NCBI GenBank assembly: GCA_022703375.1
Contig: JAKLDS010000012.1
Span: 1-50,096 of the forward strand
Origin: Deltaproteobacteria bacterium
GTDB taxonomy: Bacteria > Desulfobacterota > Syntrophia > Syntrophales > Smithellaceae
Length of the DNA stretch: 50,096 bases
Direction: 5' to 3'
This document shows positions 25,479-34,343 of the stretch, one piece after another. Under the pieces are notes generated by a model that was not told where the DNA came from, did no database searches, and was given only the letters and a program-made list of their open reading frames with translations. Within the stretch, counting starts at the first letter, position 1, and every line of letters starts with the position of its first letter. The translations under genes were made by a program, and so were the position numbers.

Positions 25479-26894
25479 ATGGATGAAAAAAGCAAATCGG
25501 GATTAAAGAGTCTGCCCAAAATAGATGAAATCATGCTTCTTTTGGAAAAGAGAAATATTTATTCGCTGGCGCCCCGCGAACTGGTCAGGGATACCTGCCG
25601 CAATGTCGTGCAGAATTTGCGGGAAAAAATAGTTAAATCCGCAAAAAAATCAACTGCACCGGAAGTATATAATGCGTCGCAGACAGCGGATCAGGTGGAA
25701 GGAATTATCAAAAATCTGCACAGTTATCGCTTAAAACGCGTCATCAATGCGACCGGCGTTATCCTGCACACCAATCTCGGACGGGCGCCGCTTTGCTCCG
25801 AGGCACTGCAGAGGATTACGGAAATCAGCGCCGGCTATTCCAATCTCGAGTTTAATCTGGAAAAAGGCGAACGCGGCATTCGTTACGATCATGTCCGCGA
25901 ACTGCTCCTCGCGATAACCGGAGCCGAGGATGCTCTGGTGGTCAACAACAATGCCGCGGCCGTCCTTCTGTGCATCAATACTCTGGCCGAGGGCCGCGAA
26001 GCCATTGTTTCACGGGGTGAACTAATCGAGATAGGAGGCGAATTCCGGATTCCTGATGTCATGACCAAAAGCTCAGCCCGGCTGCGGGAAGTGGGTACCA
26101 CCAACCGCACCCGCATCAGTGATTACGAAAAGGCCATTTCCCGGGACACCGGTTTAATCATGAAGGTGCACACCAGCAACTTCCGCATTGTTGGTTTTAC
26201 CGAAGAAGCGAGCATCGAGGCTCTTGTTGCCCTCGGGAAAAAGCATAAAATACCTGTGATGAACGATCTGGGCAGCGGTTGCCTTATTGCGCTTGATAAA
26301 TACGGTCTGCCGCACGAACCGACGGTCCGCGAAGAGCTGGCCCGCGGCGTGGATGTGCTGACCTGCAGCGGCGATAAACTGCTGGGCGGTCCGCAGGCGG
26401 GAATCATTCTGGGGAAAAAGGACATACTGGAAAGAATAAAAAAGAATCCCCTCAACCGCGCTTTGCGAATTGACAAGCTGACCCTGGCCGCTCTGGAAGC
26501 TACTCTTATTCATTATCTGAATCCGGATGAGGCATTGCATAACTTAAGAAACTTAAAAGCGCTGACCGAACCTGCGGCAACCGTGCAAAAAAGGGCGCAA
26601 AAACTTTTCCAGCTGTTGCAGAAAGAAAATACCGCTGCCGCAAAATTTTCCGTAAAAGAATCCCGAGCGGCGGTGGGCGGAGGCGCATTACCCACAGCCG
26701 AAATATCATCTTTTGTCGTTGCTGTCAGACCGGTAAAAATGTCAGCCGGCCGCCTCGAAGAGCGCCTGCGCAAGCTGGAATTGCCGGTTATTGCCCGGGT
26801 GGACAAAGATGAAATAATGATTGATCTGCGGACAGTTGCCGAAGATGAGTTTGGAGCTGTTGTCAAGGGATTGCGCGAATGCCTGCTGGATTAA
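25479..26894 (+). CDS. selA: L-seryl-tRNA(Sec) selenium transferase
   Basis: PLP enzyme converting seryl-tRNA(Sec) to selenocysteyl-tRNA(Sec) with selenophosphate. Seen: 471 aa, PLP Lys300 in CSGDKLLGGPQAG, the family blocks INATGVILHTNLGRAPL and VVNNNAAAVLL, and an N-terminal region of normal length. Start ATG at 25479 after GGAAAGG; the upstream reading from 25425 overlaps the preceding gene. The presence of selA implies the organism makes selenoproteins, fitting an anaerobe with formate dehydrogenases. selB, selC and selD are not in the window. Confidence 0.95.
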   Translation: MDEKSKSGLKSLPKIDEIMLLLEKRNIYSLAPRELVRDTCRNVVQNLREKIVKSAKKSTAPEVYNASQTADQVEGIIKNLHSYRLKRVINATGVILHTNLGRAPLCSEALQRITEISAGYSNLEFNLEKGERGIRYDHVRELLLAITGAEDALVVNNNAAAVLLCINTLAEGREAIVSRGELIEIGGEFRIPDVMTKSSARLREVGTTNRTRISDYEKAISRDTGLIMKVHTSNFRIVGFTEEASIEALVALGKKHKIPVMNDLGSGCLIALDKYGLPHEPTVREELARGVDVLTCSGDKLLGGPQAGIILGKKDILERIKKNPLNRALRIDKLTLAALEATLIHYLNPDEALHNLRNLKALTEPAATVQKRAQKLFQLLQKENTAAAKFSVKESRAAVGGGALPTAEISSFVVAVRPVKMSAGRLEERLRKLELPVIARVDKDEIMIDLRTVAEDEFGAVVKGLRECLLD

Positions 26895-26980
26895 AACTGA
26901 TTCTATTTTAAAGAGGATACTCTCCCTGCGTAAGCAAGCGAATTGGGAGTGACGGGACGGGGGAGTTAGCGGAAAAACAG

Positions 26981-27008
26981 GTGTTATGTCCCCGGAAAAA
27001 GCCGAAAG
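26981..27008 (-). repeat. REP-like sequence, RAYT 2 family (solo copy)
   Basis: GTGTTATGTCCCCGGAAAAA followed by GCCGAAAG is the inverse of the sequence just left of RAYT 2 (29612-29646) and the same as its right end (30361). No transposase is attached. It lies in the 238-bp gap between selA and the first acyltransferase gene. Confidence 0.7.
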
Positions 27009-27132
27009 AAGGACGTGTGGTGCAACATATTTCAAATAGATAAATAACTTTTATTGCTTATTCTCATTGTTTTCTATAAATTACATCATCACTTAAAATC
27101 AACGCTGGGACAGCAGTATAGAGCGAAACCAA

Positions 27133-28329
27133 ATGAATGATAAAAAATCAGAACGGATTCTTTCCATTGATATTCTTCGCGGCTTTTGTCTGATCTGTAT
27201 GGTGCTGGTTCACTTAGTGGTTTATTGGGGCGACTCAGGCGCCGTGAATACCTGGCCCTATTTCTTTCTCAACCATGTGATGGCCGATTGGGGAGCGGCC
27301 TGCTTTCTGATGATGATGGGAATGAGCCAGGTTTTTTCGGCTCAGCATCGCGACGGCGAAAATAATATTCTGGCCTTCAAGCGCGCCCTGATCCGCGGGG
27401 GATTCATTTTCATAATGGGGATAATCATGTTGGCCCTTGCCTGGGGACCGGGTCATATCTGGCAATGGGATATCCTGACGCTCATGGGATTTGCGACGGT
27501 GATGCTGTTTTTCTGCCGCCTGCTGCCCTCCTGGCTGATCCTGCTTTTTGTCGCAGGCCTGGCTGTTTGCACGCCCCTGCTGAGGAATGGGATCGATTTC
27601 AATGCCGTCTGGGGAGGCGGTTTTATCGATGTGCCTGTCATTTCAAGCTATCTTCCCGGTATGATGCTTGATCCCGCCAGGGAATATGAGGTGATTTGGC
27701 GGATAAAAGAAATTGTTCTGGGCTTTTTGTTCACCGGTGAATTCCCGCTTATGCCCTGGTTTATCTTTCCACTGCTGGGTTTTGTTCTCGGGCGCAGGCT
27801 TGTCGGCGGCGGGATGCTAAACGACCTGCCTTTTCTGGCGATAATCGGCGGCTTGCTGGCCGTTCTGGGGCTGGGTTGGGCCTATGCATCAATTGGCCGG
27901 CCTCCGTCAGCCATCATTACCGGGTATATTGCCCCGCTCAGTTTTTATCCCGACTCCTTTACGATGATCTGCTATCAAACGGGGATTGTGCTGCTTATTT
28001 TCTCCGGTATGTTTTACATCTATGATGTCCGCAAACAAGATAAAAACAAAGCGGGGTTCTTTGCCGGCATCTTTAATCTTGCCAGCCGCTCCTCCCTCAC
28101 GTTTTATTTCCTTCATTATCTTCTGATCGGGTGGCCACTGGCGCTGATTCACGTTCTGACCGGCCGCTATTACAAGTATGACATGTTAAGCGCGTATATC
28201 GCGCTCTTGGCCGGCGTTGGCGCTGTCATCCTGCTCGTGTCGCTCTTAAAGCTATGGGGAAAAAGCAAAAACAAATACAGCCTGGAATGGTTTCTCGACC
28301 GGTTGATAAGACGCTTTGCCTCTTTGTGA
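27133..28329 (+). CDS. DUF1624/HGSNAT-type multi-pass membrane protein (acyltransferase-like)
   Basis: 398 aa with about ten hydrophobic segments. The N-terminal RILSIDILRGFCLICMVLVH matches the start of the DUF1624 / heparan-alpha-glucosaminide N-acetyltransferase catalytic family, in which a membrane histidine accepts an acetyl group from cytosolic acetyl-CoA for transfer across the membrane. His22 in MVLVH and His48 in FLNHVM are candidates. The natural acceptor in bacteria is mostly unknown; cell-envelope sugars are the usual guess. It is followed 176 bp later by a related gene, and REP-like repeats lie outside the pair. Confidence 0.7.
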   Translation: MNDKKSERILSIDILRGFCLICMVLVHLVVYWGDSGAVNTWPYFFLNHVMADWGAACFLMMMGMSQVFSAQHRDGENNILAFKRALIRGGFIFIMGIIMLALAWGPGHIWQWDILTLMGFATVMLFFCRLLPSWLILLFVAGLAVCTPLLRNGIDFNAVWGGGFIDVPVISSYLPGMMLDPAREYEVIWRIKEIVLGFLFTGEFPLMPWFIFPLLGFVLGRRLVGGGMLNDLPFLAIIGGLLAVLGLGWAYASIGRPPSAIITGYIAPLSFYPDSFTMICYQTGIVLLIFSGMFYIYDVRKQDKNKAGFFAGIFNLASRSSLTFYFLHYLLIGWPLALIHVLTGRYYKYDMLSAYIALLAGVGAVILLVSLLKLWGKSKNKYSLEWFLDRLIRRFASL

Positions 28330-28409
28330 GAAAAGCTGTTTTTGACGTGCAACTTTCTTTTTCAAATTAGGAGTTAAACGGGTGATGCCGCATCATTGCG
28401 CTGGTCAAC

Positions 28410-28437
28410 TTTTGCATCAATTGCAAAACGTTTTTTG
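28410..28437 (+). terminator. Possible weak terminator between the two acyltransferase-like genes
   Basis: TTTTGCA-TCAAT-TGCAAAA followed by CGTTTTTT. The stem is only 7 bp and AT-rich, so partial readthrough into the second gene is likely. Confidence 0.35.
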
Positions 28438-28505
28438 ATTTGCAGGAAATCAATGCCATAAAATTTTTCCGCAAGCGCAGAAAAAACCAACAGAATTGAG
28501 GAAAT

Positions 28506-29606
28506 ATGCAAGAACGAATGCCGTATTTTGATCATGTCCGCGGTATACTGGTGGCATTAATGATTATGAACCACACGGTTGTTGTTTACGGGACAGACCT
28601 GGTGCTGGAAAATCCTCTTGGGGGTTTTTTAACAAAAATCATTATCTGGGTCGGTGCGCCGCTTTTTATGATTTTAATGGGCATATTTTTCGTTTATCCG
28701 AATGCCAGACCGGCGTCGGTGAGAATTGTCAGGGGCTTCAAGCTGTTTTTGCTGGGGCTTGTTCTGAATTGTCTGCGTTTAGTTCTTCCGTACCTGATTG
28801 CCAAATTTGTCAATCCTCATGCCCTTTCAAATTTTCACTATCTTACTCCGAATAGCGATTTTCCGGTTCTGTGGCAGCTTTTCTATTTGATGGATATTCT
28901 GACTTTTGCGGGATTGGCCTTTATCATTCTGGCGCTGTTTGACCTGTTTTTTAAAAAGGACTGGCATTTGGTTGTTTTGGGATTGCTTGTTGCCTGGGCG
29001 GCCCCCGCCTTATGGGGAACGGGAAGGGACTGGGGAGTCTTTTATCCGCTGGTGCAGCCTTTTTGGGGCAATGCCCTCATACAAGGCCTTGAGAGCGACA
29101 CGTCGTTTCCCGTGTTCCCCTGGCTTGTATATCCCATTGTCGGCGTCCTGATCGGAAGGGCATTTATCAGGGGCAAAGCACTAGGCGCGGTAGTTAAGAA
29201 AATGCTGTTCGCCGCCCTGCTTCTGGGTGCGTCAGGCGGGCTAATTGTCTTTCTAAGCAAGACAAACCAGTTTGGCGATTTCTACCGCATGTATCCGGGT
29301 GCTACCTTTCTGTGTATTGCGATTGATTTGCTGTGGATTGGCATGTTTATGCTCTTTGCAAAGTTCGGGGTTTTTCAGAAAACCCTGAATTATCTCACTT
29401 TCTGGAGCAAAAATATCACGCTGATATATCTGGTGCAATGGGTGCTGATCGGTTTTGGCATTGTTATTCTGGGTTACCGCCAACTGGACAATTCTTGGAT
29501 AGTTCTGGCGCTTATTCCGGTGTTTTGTACGCTCAGTTATTTCGCGACGAAAAAGCTTCTGCGATCGCCCCGATTCATGCGTGTCCTTACCTGGTTTACA
29601 CGCTAG
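28506..29606 (+). CDS. Second multi-pass membrane acyltransferase-like protein
   Basis: 366 aa with about ten hydrophobic segments and the same N-terminal layout as its neighbour (MPYFDHVRGILVALMIMNHT), with a conserved-position His in the first membrane helix. Shared features with the upstream protein include an acidic/proline loop before a PWLVYPIVGVLIGR segment (upstream: PWFIFPLLGFVLGR). This suggests an old duplication, though overall identity looks low. Family assignment to DUF1624/HGSNAT is weaker than for the first gene. The ATG at 28506 has GAGGAAAT upstream. Confidence 0.65.
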   Translation: MQERMPYFDHVRGILVALMIMNHTVVVYGTDLVLENPLGGFLTKIIIWVGAPLFMILMGIFFVYPNARPASVRIVRGFKLFLLGLVLNCLRLVLPYLIAKFVNPHALSNFHYLTPNSDFPVLWQLFYLMDILTFAGLAFIILALFDLFFKKDWHLVVLGLLVAWAAPALWGTGRDWGVFYPLVQPFWGNALIQGLESDTSFPVFPWLVYPIVGVLIGRAFIRGKALGAVVKKMLFAALLLGASGGLIVFLSKTNQFGDFYRMYPGATFLCIAIDLLWIGMFMLFAKFGVFQKTLNYLTFWSKNITLIYLVQWVLIGFGIVILGYRQLDNSWIVLALIPVFCTLSYFATKKLLRSPRFMRVLTWFTR

Positions 29607-29611
29607 GTGTT

Positions 29612-29646
29612 GGCTTTATTCCGGCTTTATTCCGGGGACATAACAC
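29612..29646 (+). repeat. REP-like left end of RAYT element 2
   Basis: GGCTTTATTCC occurs twice in tandem and is followed by GGGGACATAACAC. This is inverted relative to 30361-30383 and 26981-27008. The first copy begins 5 bp after the acyltransferase stop codon. Confidence 0.75.
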
Positions 29647-29690
29647 ATATTTCTCTTGAAAAAAACACTATAATATTCTAATCCTTTCTC

Positions 29691-30356
29691 ATGGCACGCA
29701 TATCTCGAATAGTCGTTCTAGGATATCCACATCATATAACGCAGCGTGGTGTTCGTTCTATCGATATTTTTAAAAATGATAGTGACAGAAACACCTATTT
29801 GCAGTTTATCAAAGAGGAAACGCTACGCTGTGAGATTGATGTTCTCTCCTGGTGCCTGATGACTAATCATGTTCACTTTGTAGCTGTGCCACACGATGAA
29901 TCATCGTTCGCCAGGGGATTTGGGGAAGCCCATAAGAGATACACTCGCATGAAGAATTTCAGCGACGGTGTACGCGGATATTTATTTCAGGGACGATTTG
30001 GTTCCTGTGTGCTGGACGAACGTCATTTGCTTGCGGCTGTCCGCTATGTTGAGAATAATCCTGTTGCTGCCGGCATCGTGACGCATGCCTGGGAGTATCA
30101 GTGGTCGAGTGCTGCTTATCATGTTGGTAAGATTGAAGATGATGTTCTTGTTAAAGACAGAAACTTATTCGGGCTTGTAGATGATTGGCGGATTTATCTC
30201 GGCGAGGCAGAAAACGATGATTTTAATACAATAAGAAAAGCGACAAGAACAGGCCGTCCCGCAGGTGATAACGATTTTACAATTAAAATGGAAAGTCGGA
30301 CTGGGCGGGTACTCAGACAAGCAAAGCCCGGAAGAAAGAAACGGCAGAAAAGCTGA
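29691..30356 (+). CDS. REP-associated tyrosine transposase (RAYT, Y1_Tnp), shorter subtype
   Basis: 221 aa. Seen: HUH motif His60-Val-His62 in MTNHVHFVAVP, the family block GYLFQGRFGSCVLDERHLLAAVRYVENNPV, and the C-terminal GRPAGDNDF...GRVLRQAKPGRKK typical of this subtype. It lacks the DnaA-like C-terminal domain of the first RAYT. At the position of the candidate catalytic Tyr102 of RAYT 1 this protein has Phe103, so either another tyrosine acts (for example Tyr84 or Tyr118) or it is inactive. Inverted REP-like ends flank it (29612-29646 and 30361-30383). Its stop lies 10 nt before the rluD start codon. Confidence 0.88.
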   Translation: MARISRIVVLGYPHHITQRGVRSIDIFKNDSDRNTYLQFIKEETLRCEIDVLSWCLMTNHVHFVAVPHDESSFARGFGEAHKRYTRMKNFSDGVRGYLFQGRFGSCVLDERHLLAAVRYVENNPVAAGIVTHAWEYQWSSAAYHVGKIEDDVLVKDRNLFGLVDDWRIYLGEAENDDFNTIRKATRTGRPAGDNDFTIKMESRTGRVLRQAKPGRKKRQKS

Positions 30357-30360
30357 AATA

Positions 30361-30383
30361 GGTGTTATGTCCCCCGAAAAAAA
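30361..30383 (-). repeat. REP-like right end of RAYT element 2, containing the rluD start codon
   Basis: GGTGTTATGTCCCCCGAAAA inverted relative to the left end. The ATG at 30367-30369 inside it is the rluD start, so the first five codons of rluD are repeat sequence. Confidence 0.75.
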
Positions 30384-31335
30384 GGAAATCAAATTTACCG
30401 TCACCGCTGCTGCCAACGGGCAGCGGTTGGATATTTATCTTGCGGCAAAGGATGAGGAACTTTCCCGCTCTCAGGTAAAAATTGCCATTGAAGACGGCCT
30501 GGTGCTGGTTAATAATCTGGCGCCGAAAGTCTCGCAAAAACTGAAGACGGGCGATGAAATCATCCTGAAAAAAATCCCGGCAGCGGTTGCCGTCGCCCGC
30601 CCGCAGAATATTCCTCTGGAAATCGTCCATGAAGATGCGGCAATCATAGTCATCAACAAACCGGCGGGTATGGTCGTCCATCCGGCGCCCGGCAATCCCG
30701 ACAATACTCTGGTCAATGCCCTGCTTTTCCACTGCCATGATCTTTCCGGTATCGGCGGCGTACTCCGGCCCGGCATCGTCCATCGCCTGGACAAGGACAC
30801 TTCAGGGCTGCTGGTTGCCGCCAAATCCGATGACGCGCACCGGAAACTGGCGGCGCAATTTGAAAAACACCTGGTCCACAAGATTTATTACGCGCTGGTC
30901 TGGGGCGATATCCGGGGCTCTCACGGCGAGATAATAATGCCCGTGGGCAGACATCCTTCCGACCGGAAAAAAATGTCCACAAAAAGCCGCCGCGGCCGCG
31001 ACGCGATAACCCTCTGGAAAGCGAAAGAACGATTTGGCATGGCAACGCTGCTGGAAGTTGATATCCGAACCGGCAGAACCCACCAGATTCGTGTGCATCT
31101 GGCTGACCGGGGTTATCCGGTAATCGGCGACAAGGTGTACAGCCATTTTCCCCACAATCTGAAAATCGCCGCGGCCGCCCTGAAAGAGCAGCTCCGCCTG
31201 CAGCAAAGACAGGCGCTGCACGCCGCTTCTCTCTCTTTCCTGCACCCCGTAAATGGCGAGAGAGTGGTCTTTACAGCCGCCCTGCCCGATGATATGAGTA
31301 AACTTTGCAGCGCGCTGCGAGCCAACGAAAGTTGA
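30367..31335 (+). CDS. rluD: 23S rRNA pseudouridine synthase, RluD/RluA family
   Basis: Isomerises uridines in 23S rRNA helix 69 (RluD role by similarity). Domains (322 aa): S4 RNA-binding domain at about 18-75 (GQRLDIYLAA...SRSQVKIAIEDGLVLVN) and a catalytic domain with HRLDKDTSGLLV, where Asp142 is the nucleophile, plus RTGRTHQIRVHL. The ATG at 30367 lies inside the right repeat of RAYT element 2; the next in-frame ATG would remove the S4 domain, and an upstream ATG at 30265 overlaps the transposase gene. It is first of a run of closely spaced plus-strand genes, with pgeF 4 nt after the stop. Confidence 0.92.
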   Translation: MSPEKKEIKFTVTAAANGQRLDIYLAAKDEELSRSQVKIAIEDGLVLVNNLAPKVSQKLKTGDEIILKKIPAAVAVARPQNIPLEIVHEDAAIIVINKPAGMVVHPAPGNPDNTLVNALLFHCHDLSGIGGVLRPGIVHRLDKDTSGLLVAAKSDDAHRKLAAQFEKHLVHKIYYALVWGDIRGSHGEIIMPVGRHPSDRKKMSTKSRRGRDAITLWKAKERFGMATLLEVDIRTGRTHQIRVHLADRGYPVIGDKVYSHFPHNLKIAAAALKEQLRLQQRQALHAASLSFLHPVNGERVVFTAALPDDMSKLCSALRANES

Positions 31336-31339
31336 TATT

Positions 31340-32194
31340 ATGTTCACTATTGAGCGGAAGAAAAAAATAGTCTATTTGCAGTCCTCTCTTTTAAAAGACT
31401 GTGATTTCCTGACCCACGCGTTCTGCACCAGACAGGGCGGTTTCTCGGAAGATGATTATGCGAGCCTTAATTTAAGCTTCCGGGAGGGCGATAACGAATA
31501 TAAGGTTTTGCAGAACTGGGAAAGGCTGTCCGATGCCTTCGGCGTGCCGCTGGGGAATTTTCTGGTCCTCAATCAGGTACACGGAGATAAAATATTCGTA
31601 ATTAAAAAATACGGCAAATATTTCACTTCGCGCGATGAGCTGGATTACGATGCCATCGTCTGCAATCGCACCAATCTGGCAATTTGCATCAAAACCGCGG
31701 ATTGCGTGCCGGTTTTCCTTGTCGACAGGATAAAAAAAATAATTGCCGTCGCTCATGCCGGATGGAGAGGCACAGCGCAGGGCATCAGTTCCGGGGTCGT
31801 CCGTTTTCTGCTTGATAAGCATAATTGCCGGCCGCAGGATATTCTGACGGCGATAGGCCCCGCCATCGGCCGCTGCTGTTATCAGGTGGATGCGCCGGTC
31901 GCCGCCGCGATGAAAAATCAATCCGGCTGTGCTTCTTTTCTGTTTCCCTGCGCGAATGCTCACGACAGGTGGATGCTGGATTTGCCGGAGGCCAACCGTC
32001 AGCAAATAATGGCAGCCGGCATTCCCGAAGAAAACATTGAAACGGCGGATTTCTGCACCAGTTGCCGCCAGGATCTGTTTTTTTCCCATCGCGCCACCGG
32101 CATGTATACCGGCCGGCAGATTAATTTTATGATGATTAAAGAAGAAGAACCATGTATAGTTGTCACACTTAATAACAACCGGTGGAAGGAATAG
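31340..32194 (+). CDS. pgeF: Peptidoglycan editing factor PgeF / YfiH-type polyphenol oxidase (laccase-domain)
   Basis: Family formerly called multicopper polyphenol oxidoreductase; members act as purine nucleoside phosphorylases/adenosine deaminases and in E. coli prevent misuse of L-Ser in peptidoglycan. Seen: 284 aa, LNQVHGDKIFV, KTADCVPVFLVD, AVAHAGWRGTAQGI with the zinc-ligand His, AIGPAIGRCCYQVD with the zinc-ligand Cys, and the C-terminal CTSCRQDLFFSHRATG. Adjacent to rluD, as in many Gram-negative genomes, which supports the call. Confidence 0.92.
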   Translation: MFTIERKKKIVYLQSSLLKDCDFLTHAFCTRQGGFSEDDYASLNLSFREGDNEYKVLQNWERLSDAFGVPLGNFLVLNQVHGDKIFVIKKYGKYFTSRDELDYDAIVCNRTNLAICIKTADCVPVFLVDRIKKIIAVAHAGWRGTAQGISSGVVRFLLDKHNCRPQDILTAIGPAIGRCCYQVDAPVAAAMKNQSGCASFLFPCANAHDRWMLDLPEANRQQIMAAGIPEENIETADFCTSCRQDLFFSHRATGMYTGRQINFMMIKEEEPCIVVTLNNNRWKE

Positions 32195-32236
32195 AAAAAG
32201 TCCTCCGCTGCGGACGCAAAATTTTTAAAGGAGCAG

Positions 32237-33217
32237 ATGATGATTATTGTAACAGGCGGCGCCGGTTTCATCGGAAGCGCCTTTGTCTGGAAACTGAACC
32301 AGGAAGGCATTGAGGATATTATTATCGTGGATTGTCTGGGAAAGACAGACAAGTGGAAAAACCTTGTCAATCTGCGTTTTACCGATTACATCCATAAAGA
32401 TGATTTCTTAGAAATGTTATGCGAAGATTGTGTTCCTTTTGCTCCGCAGGCGGTGGTACACATGGGAGCCTGCTCTTCCACAACCGAACGTGACGCCGAC
32501 TATCTGTGGCACAACAACAATGTTTATACTACCAGGCTGGCGCAATGGGCGATAAACCGCTCCATCCGTTTTATCTACGCCAGTTCCGCGGCGACATACG
32601 GCGACGGAACCAAAGGCTTTTCCGACGATCACAGCAATATTGCGAAGCTCAAACCAATCAACATGTACGGCTACTCCAAGCAGGTATTTGATTTGCGGAT
32701 GCTGAAAAATTCGTGGGAAGATAAAATTGCGGGCATTAAATTTTTTAATGTTTTCGGGCCCAACGAATATCACAAGGAAGACATGACCAGCGTCATCTAC
32801 AAAGCCTTTCAGCAAATCAGAAAAACAGGCAAAGTAAAACTTTTCAAGTCATATAAGCCCGACTATGCCGACGGCGGGCAGATGCGCGATTTTGTTTACG
32901 TAAAGGATTGCGTCAATGTCCTGTGGTGGCTTCTGCAAAACCCGGATGTGAACGGAATTTTCAATCTGGGAACGGGCAAGGCGAGAACCTGGAATGATTT
33001 AATCGGCGCTGTTTTTGCGGCGCTGGGTAAAAAACCGGATATCGAATATATCGAAATGCCGGAAGGCCTGCGCAATCAGTATCAGTATTTTACCGAAGCG
33101 CAAATGGCAAAGCTCAAAGCCGCCGGTTGCCCGGTTGCGTTTTCGGCGCTGGAAGAATCCGTGCGGGATTATGTCTGCAATTATTTGCAGCAGGCAGACC
33201 AGTATTTAGGCGGATAA
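32237..33217 (+). CDS. hldD: ADP-L-glycero-D-manno-heptose 6-epimerase
   Basis: Last enzyme in making the ADP-heptose used for the lipopolysaccharide inner core. Seen: 326 aa, NAD(P)-binding GGAGFIGS (7-14), the family-specific HMGACSSTTERDADYLW in the middle, catalytic Tyr144-x3-Lys148 in MYGYSK, and FNVFGPNEYHKEDM. Start ATG-ATG at 32237 after AAAGGAG. It sits with kdsB three genes on, both serving lipopolysaccharide core synthesis, which indicates a Gram-negative envelope. Confidence 0.95.
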   Translation: MMIIVTGGAGFIGSAFVWKLNQEGIEDIIIVDCLGKTDKWKNLVNLRFTDYIHKDDFLEMLCEDCVPFAPQAVVHMGACSSTTERDADYLWHNNNVYTTRLAQWAINRSIRFIYASSAATYGDGTKGFSDDHSNIAKLKPINMYGYSKQVFDLRMLKNSWEDKIAGIKFFNVFGPNEYHKEDMTSVIYKAFQQIRKTGKVKLFKSYKPDYADGGQMRDFVYVKDCVNVLWWLLQNPDVNGIFNLGTGKARTWNDLIGAVFAALGKKPDIEYIEMPEGLRNQYQYFTEAQMAKLKAAGCPVAFSALEESVRDYVCNYLQQADQYLGG

Positions 33218-33292
33218 TATTAACGGCCGAAATCGGAAAAATTAAGTTAGAAATACAGCGCATTAAATAATAAGTTAGAAAGGTAGGCGAAA

Positions 33293-34285
33293 ATGAAACT
33301 TCATTTCATTGCTAAATTTGTCTGCGCAATTGCATTAATCACTTTTTTAACCGGATGCAGTCTTTCCTATACTATTAAGGAGCCCGTTCCTTCCCGCGTT
33401 AAATATGAAAATGCGAATATTGCTTCCGTTACCCTCACAATTGTTGACCAACGCAAGGATACGGATGCGGTATTTATTTTGGAAAGACTCGGCGCCGGAT
33501 CGGAAATGAAAGAGGGGAAAGTTGTTAAATTTGATAATTTGGAAGACCCTATCTTGTATTTCGCCCGGAATCTGGAAAGGGAGATGAATAGTCGCAATAT
33601 CCCGGTTAAATGCGTTCTTGGCAAGTCGGCTTCTGAAGGATTTTCATTATTGATCCACAAATATCAAATTGCCAATACCCGGGCAACGGGTTTTTCGCCC
33701 TGGGAGTCTTTTCATATCTTTTCCGCAACGATTGTAAAGAATGGGCAGACGAAAAACATTAAAGCTTATTTTTACAATGGCAAAGTTCCGGTATGGAGCA
33801 TGGATGAGATACAGGAGCCATGTTTTAATATTCCCATGTCGATAATTATCAAAGATGTTGCTTCCAAAATAAGTAATTATTTTTTTAATCTTCGTGTCGC
33901 GGACGATAAGGTGAGCCGATTGTCTGATGAAATAAATGCGGAAATCGAAAAAAATGATTTTGGAGCTTTTTGGAAAGTGCTCGAGCTGGGCTATACAAAT
34001 AATCATCAGGCGACGTCCTACTTAAGAAAATATGCTAGAATGGGAGATGAGTTTTTTAAATCATGCGCCGTTTCGGCCATTGGTATGCTTGGGGGAGAAG
34101 AAGATATAGAATTTCTGAAACAGAGCTATAAAGAAGGTTGGTATAACGATCGCTATATGGCGATCAAGGCAATAGGCGATATTGGTACGCCTAATGCCCT
34201 GCAATTCATCCAAACGCTAAGGAAAGAACCTGTTTACGAAAAAGAAGATGGCTTAAAATACTGCGTGGAATTATATGCACCATAA
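33293..34285 (+). CDS. Putative lipoprotein with C-terminal HEAT-like repeats
   Basis: 330 aa. The N-terminus is a lipoprotein signal: basic start, hydrophobic core and lipobox LTGC with the acylated Cys at about residue 22. Residues 30-200 resemble unnamed outer-membrane-associated lipoproteins and are not recognised. The last 90 residues contain two helical pairs (SCAVSAIGMLGGEEDIEFLK and YMAIKAIGDIGTPNALQFIQ) of HEAT/PBS type, used for protein binding. Its place between hldD and kdsB suggests an envelope role but no specific function. RBS: AAGGTAGG before the ATG. Confidence 0.7.
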   Translation: MKLHFIAKFVCAIALITFLTGCSLSYTIKEPVPSRVKYENANIASVTLTIVDQRKDTDAVFILERLGAGSEMKEGKVVKFDNLEDPILYFARNLEREMNSRNIPVKCVLGKSASEGFSLLIHKYQIANTRATGFSPWESFHIFSATIVKNGQTKNIKAYFYNGKVPVWSMDEIQEPCFNIPMSIIIKDVASKISNYFFNLRVADDKVSRLSDEINAEIEKNDFGAFWKVLELGYTNNHQATSYLRKYARMGDEFFKSCAVSAIGMLGGEEDIEFLKQSYKEGWYNDRYMAIKAIGDIGTPNALQFIQTLRKEPVYEKEDGLKYCVELYAP

Positions 34286-34343
34286 TATCACATGCAAGCG
34301 ATGATAATATGTATTTTCTGAAAGCTTTTATAATGGATAGTGT

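Noticed and set aside
25479-26894. Selenoprotein genes with in-frame TGA near selA
   Set aside because: None of the recognisable genes in the window has an internal TGA at a family cysteine position.
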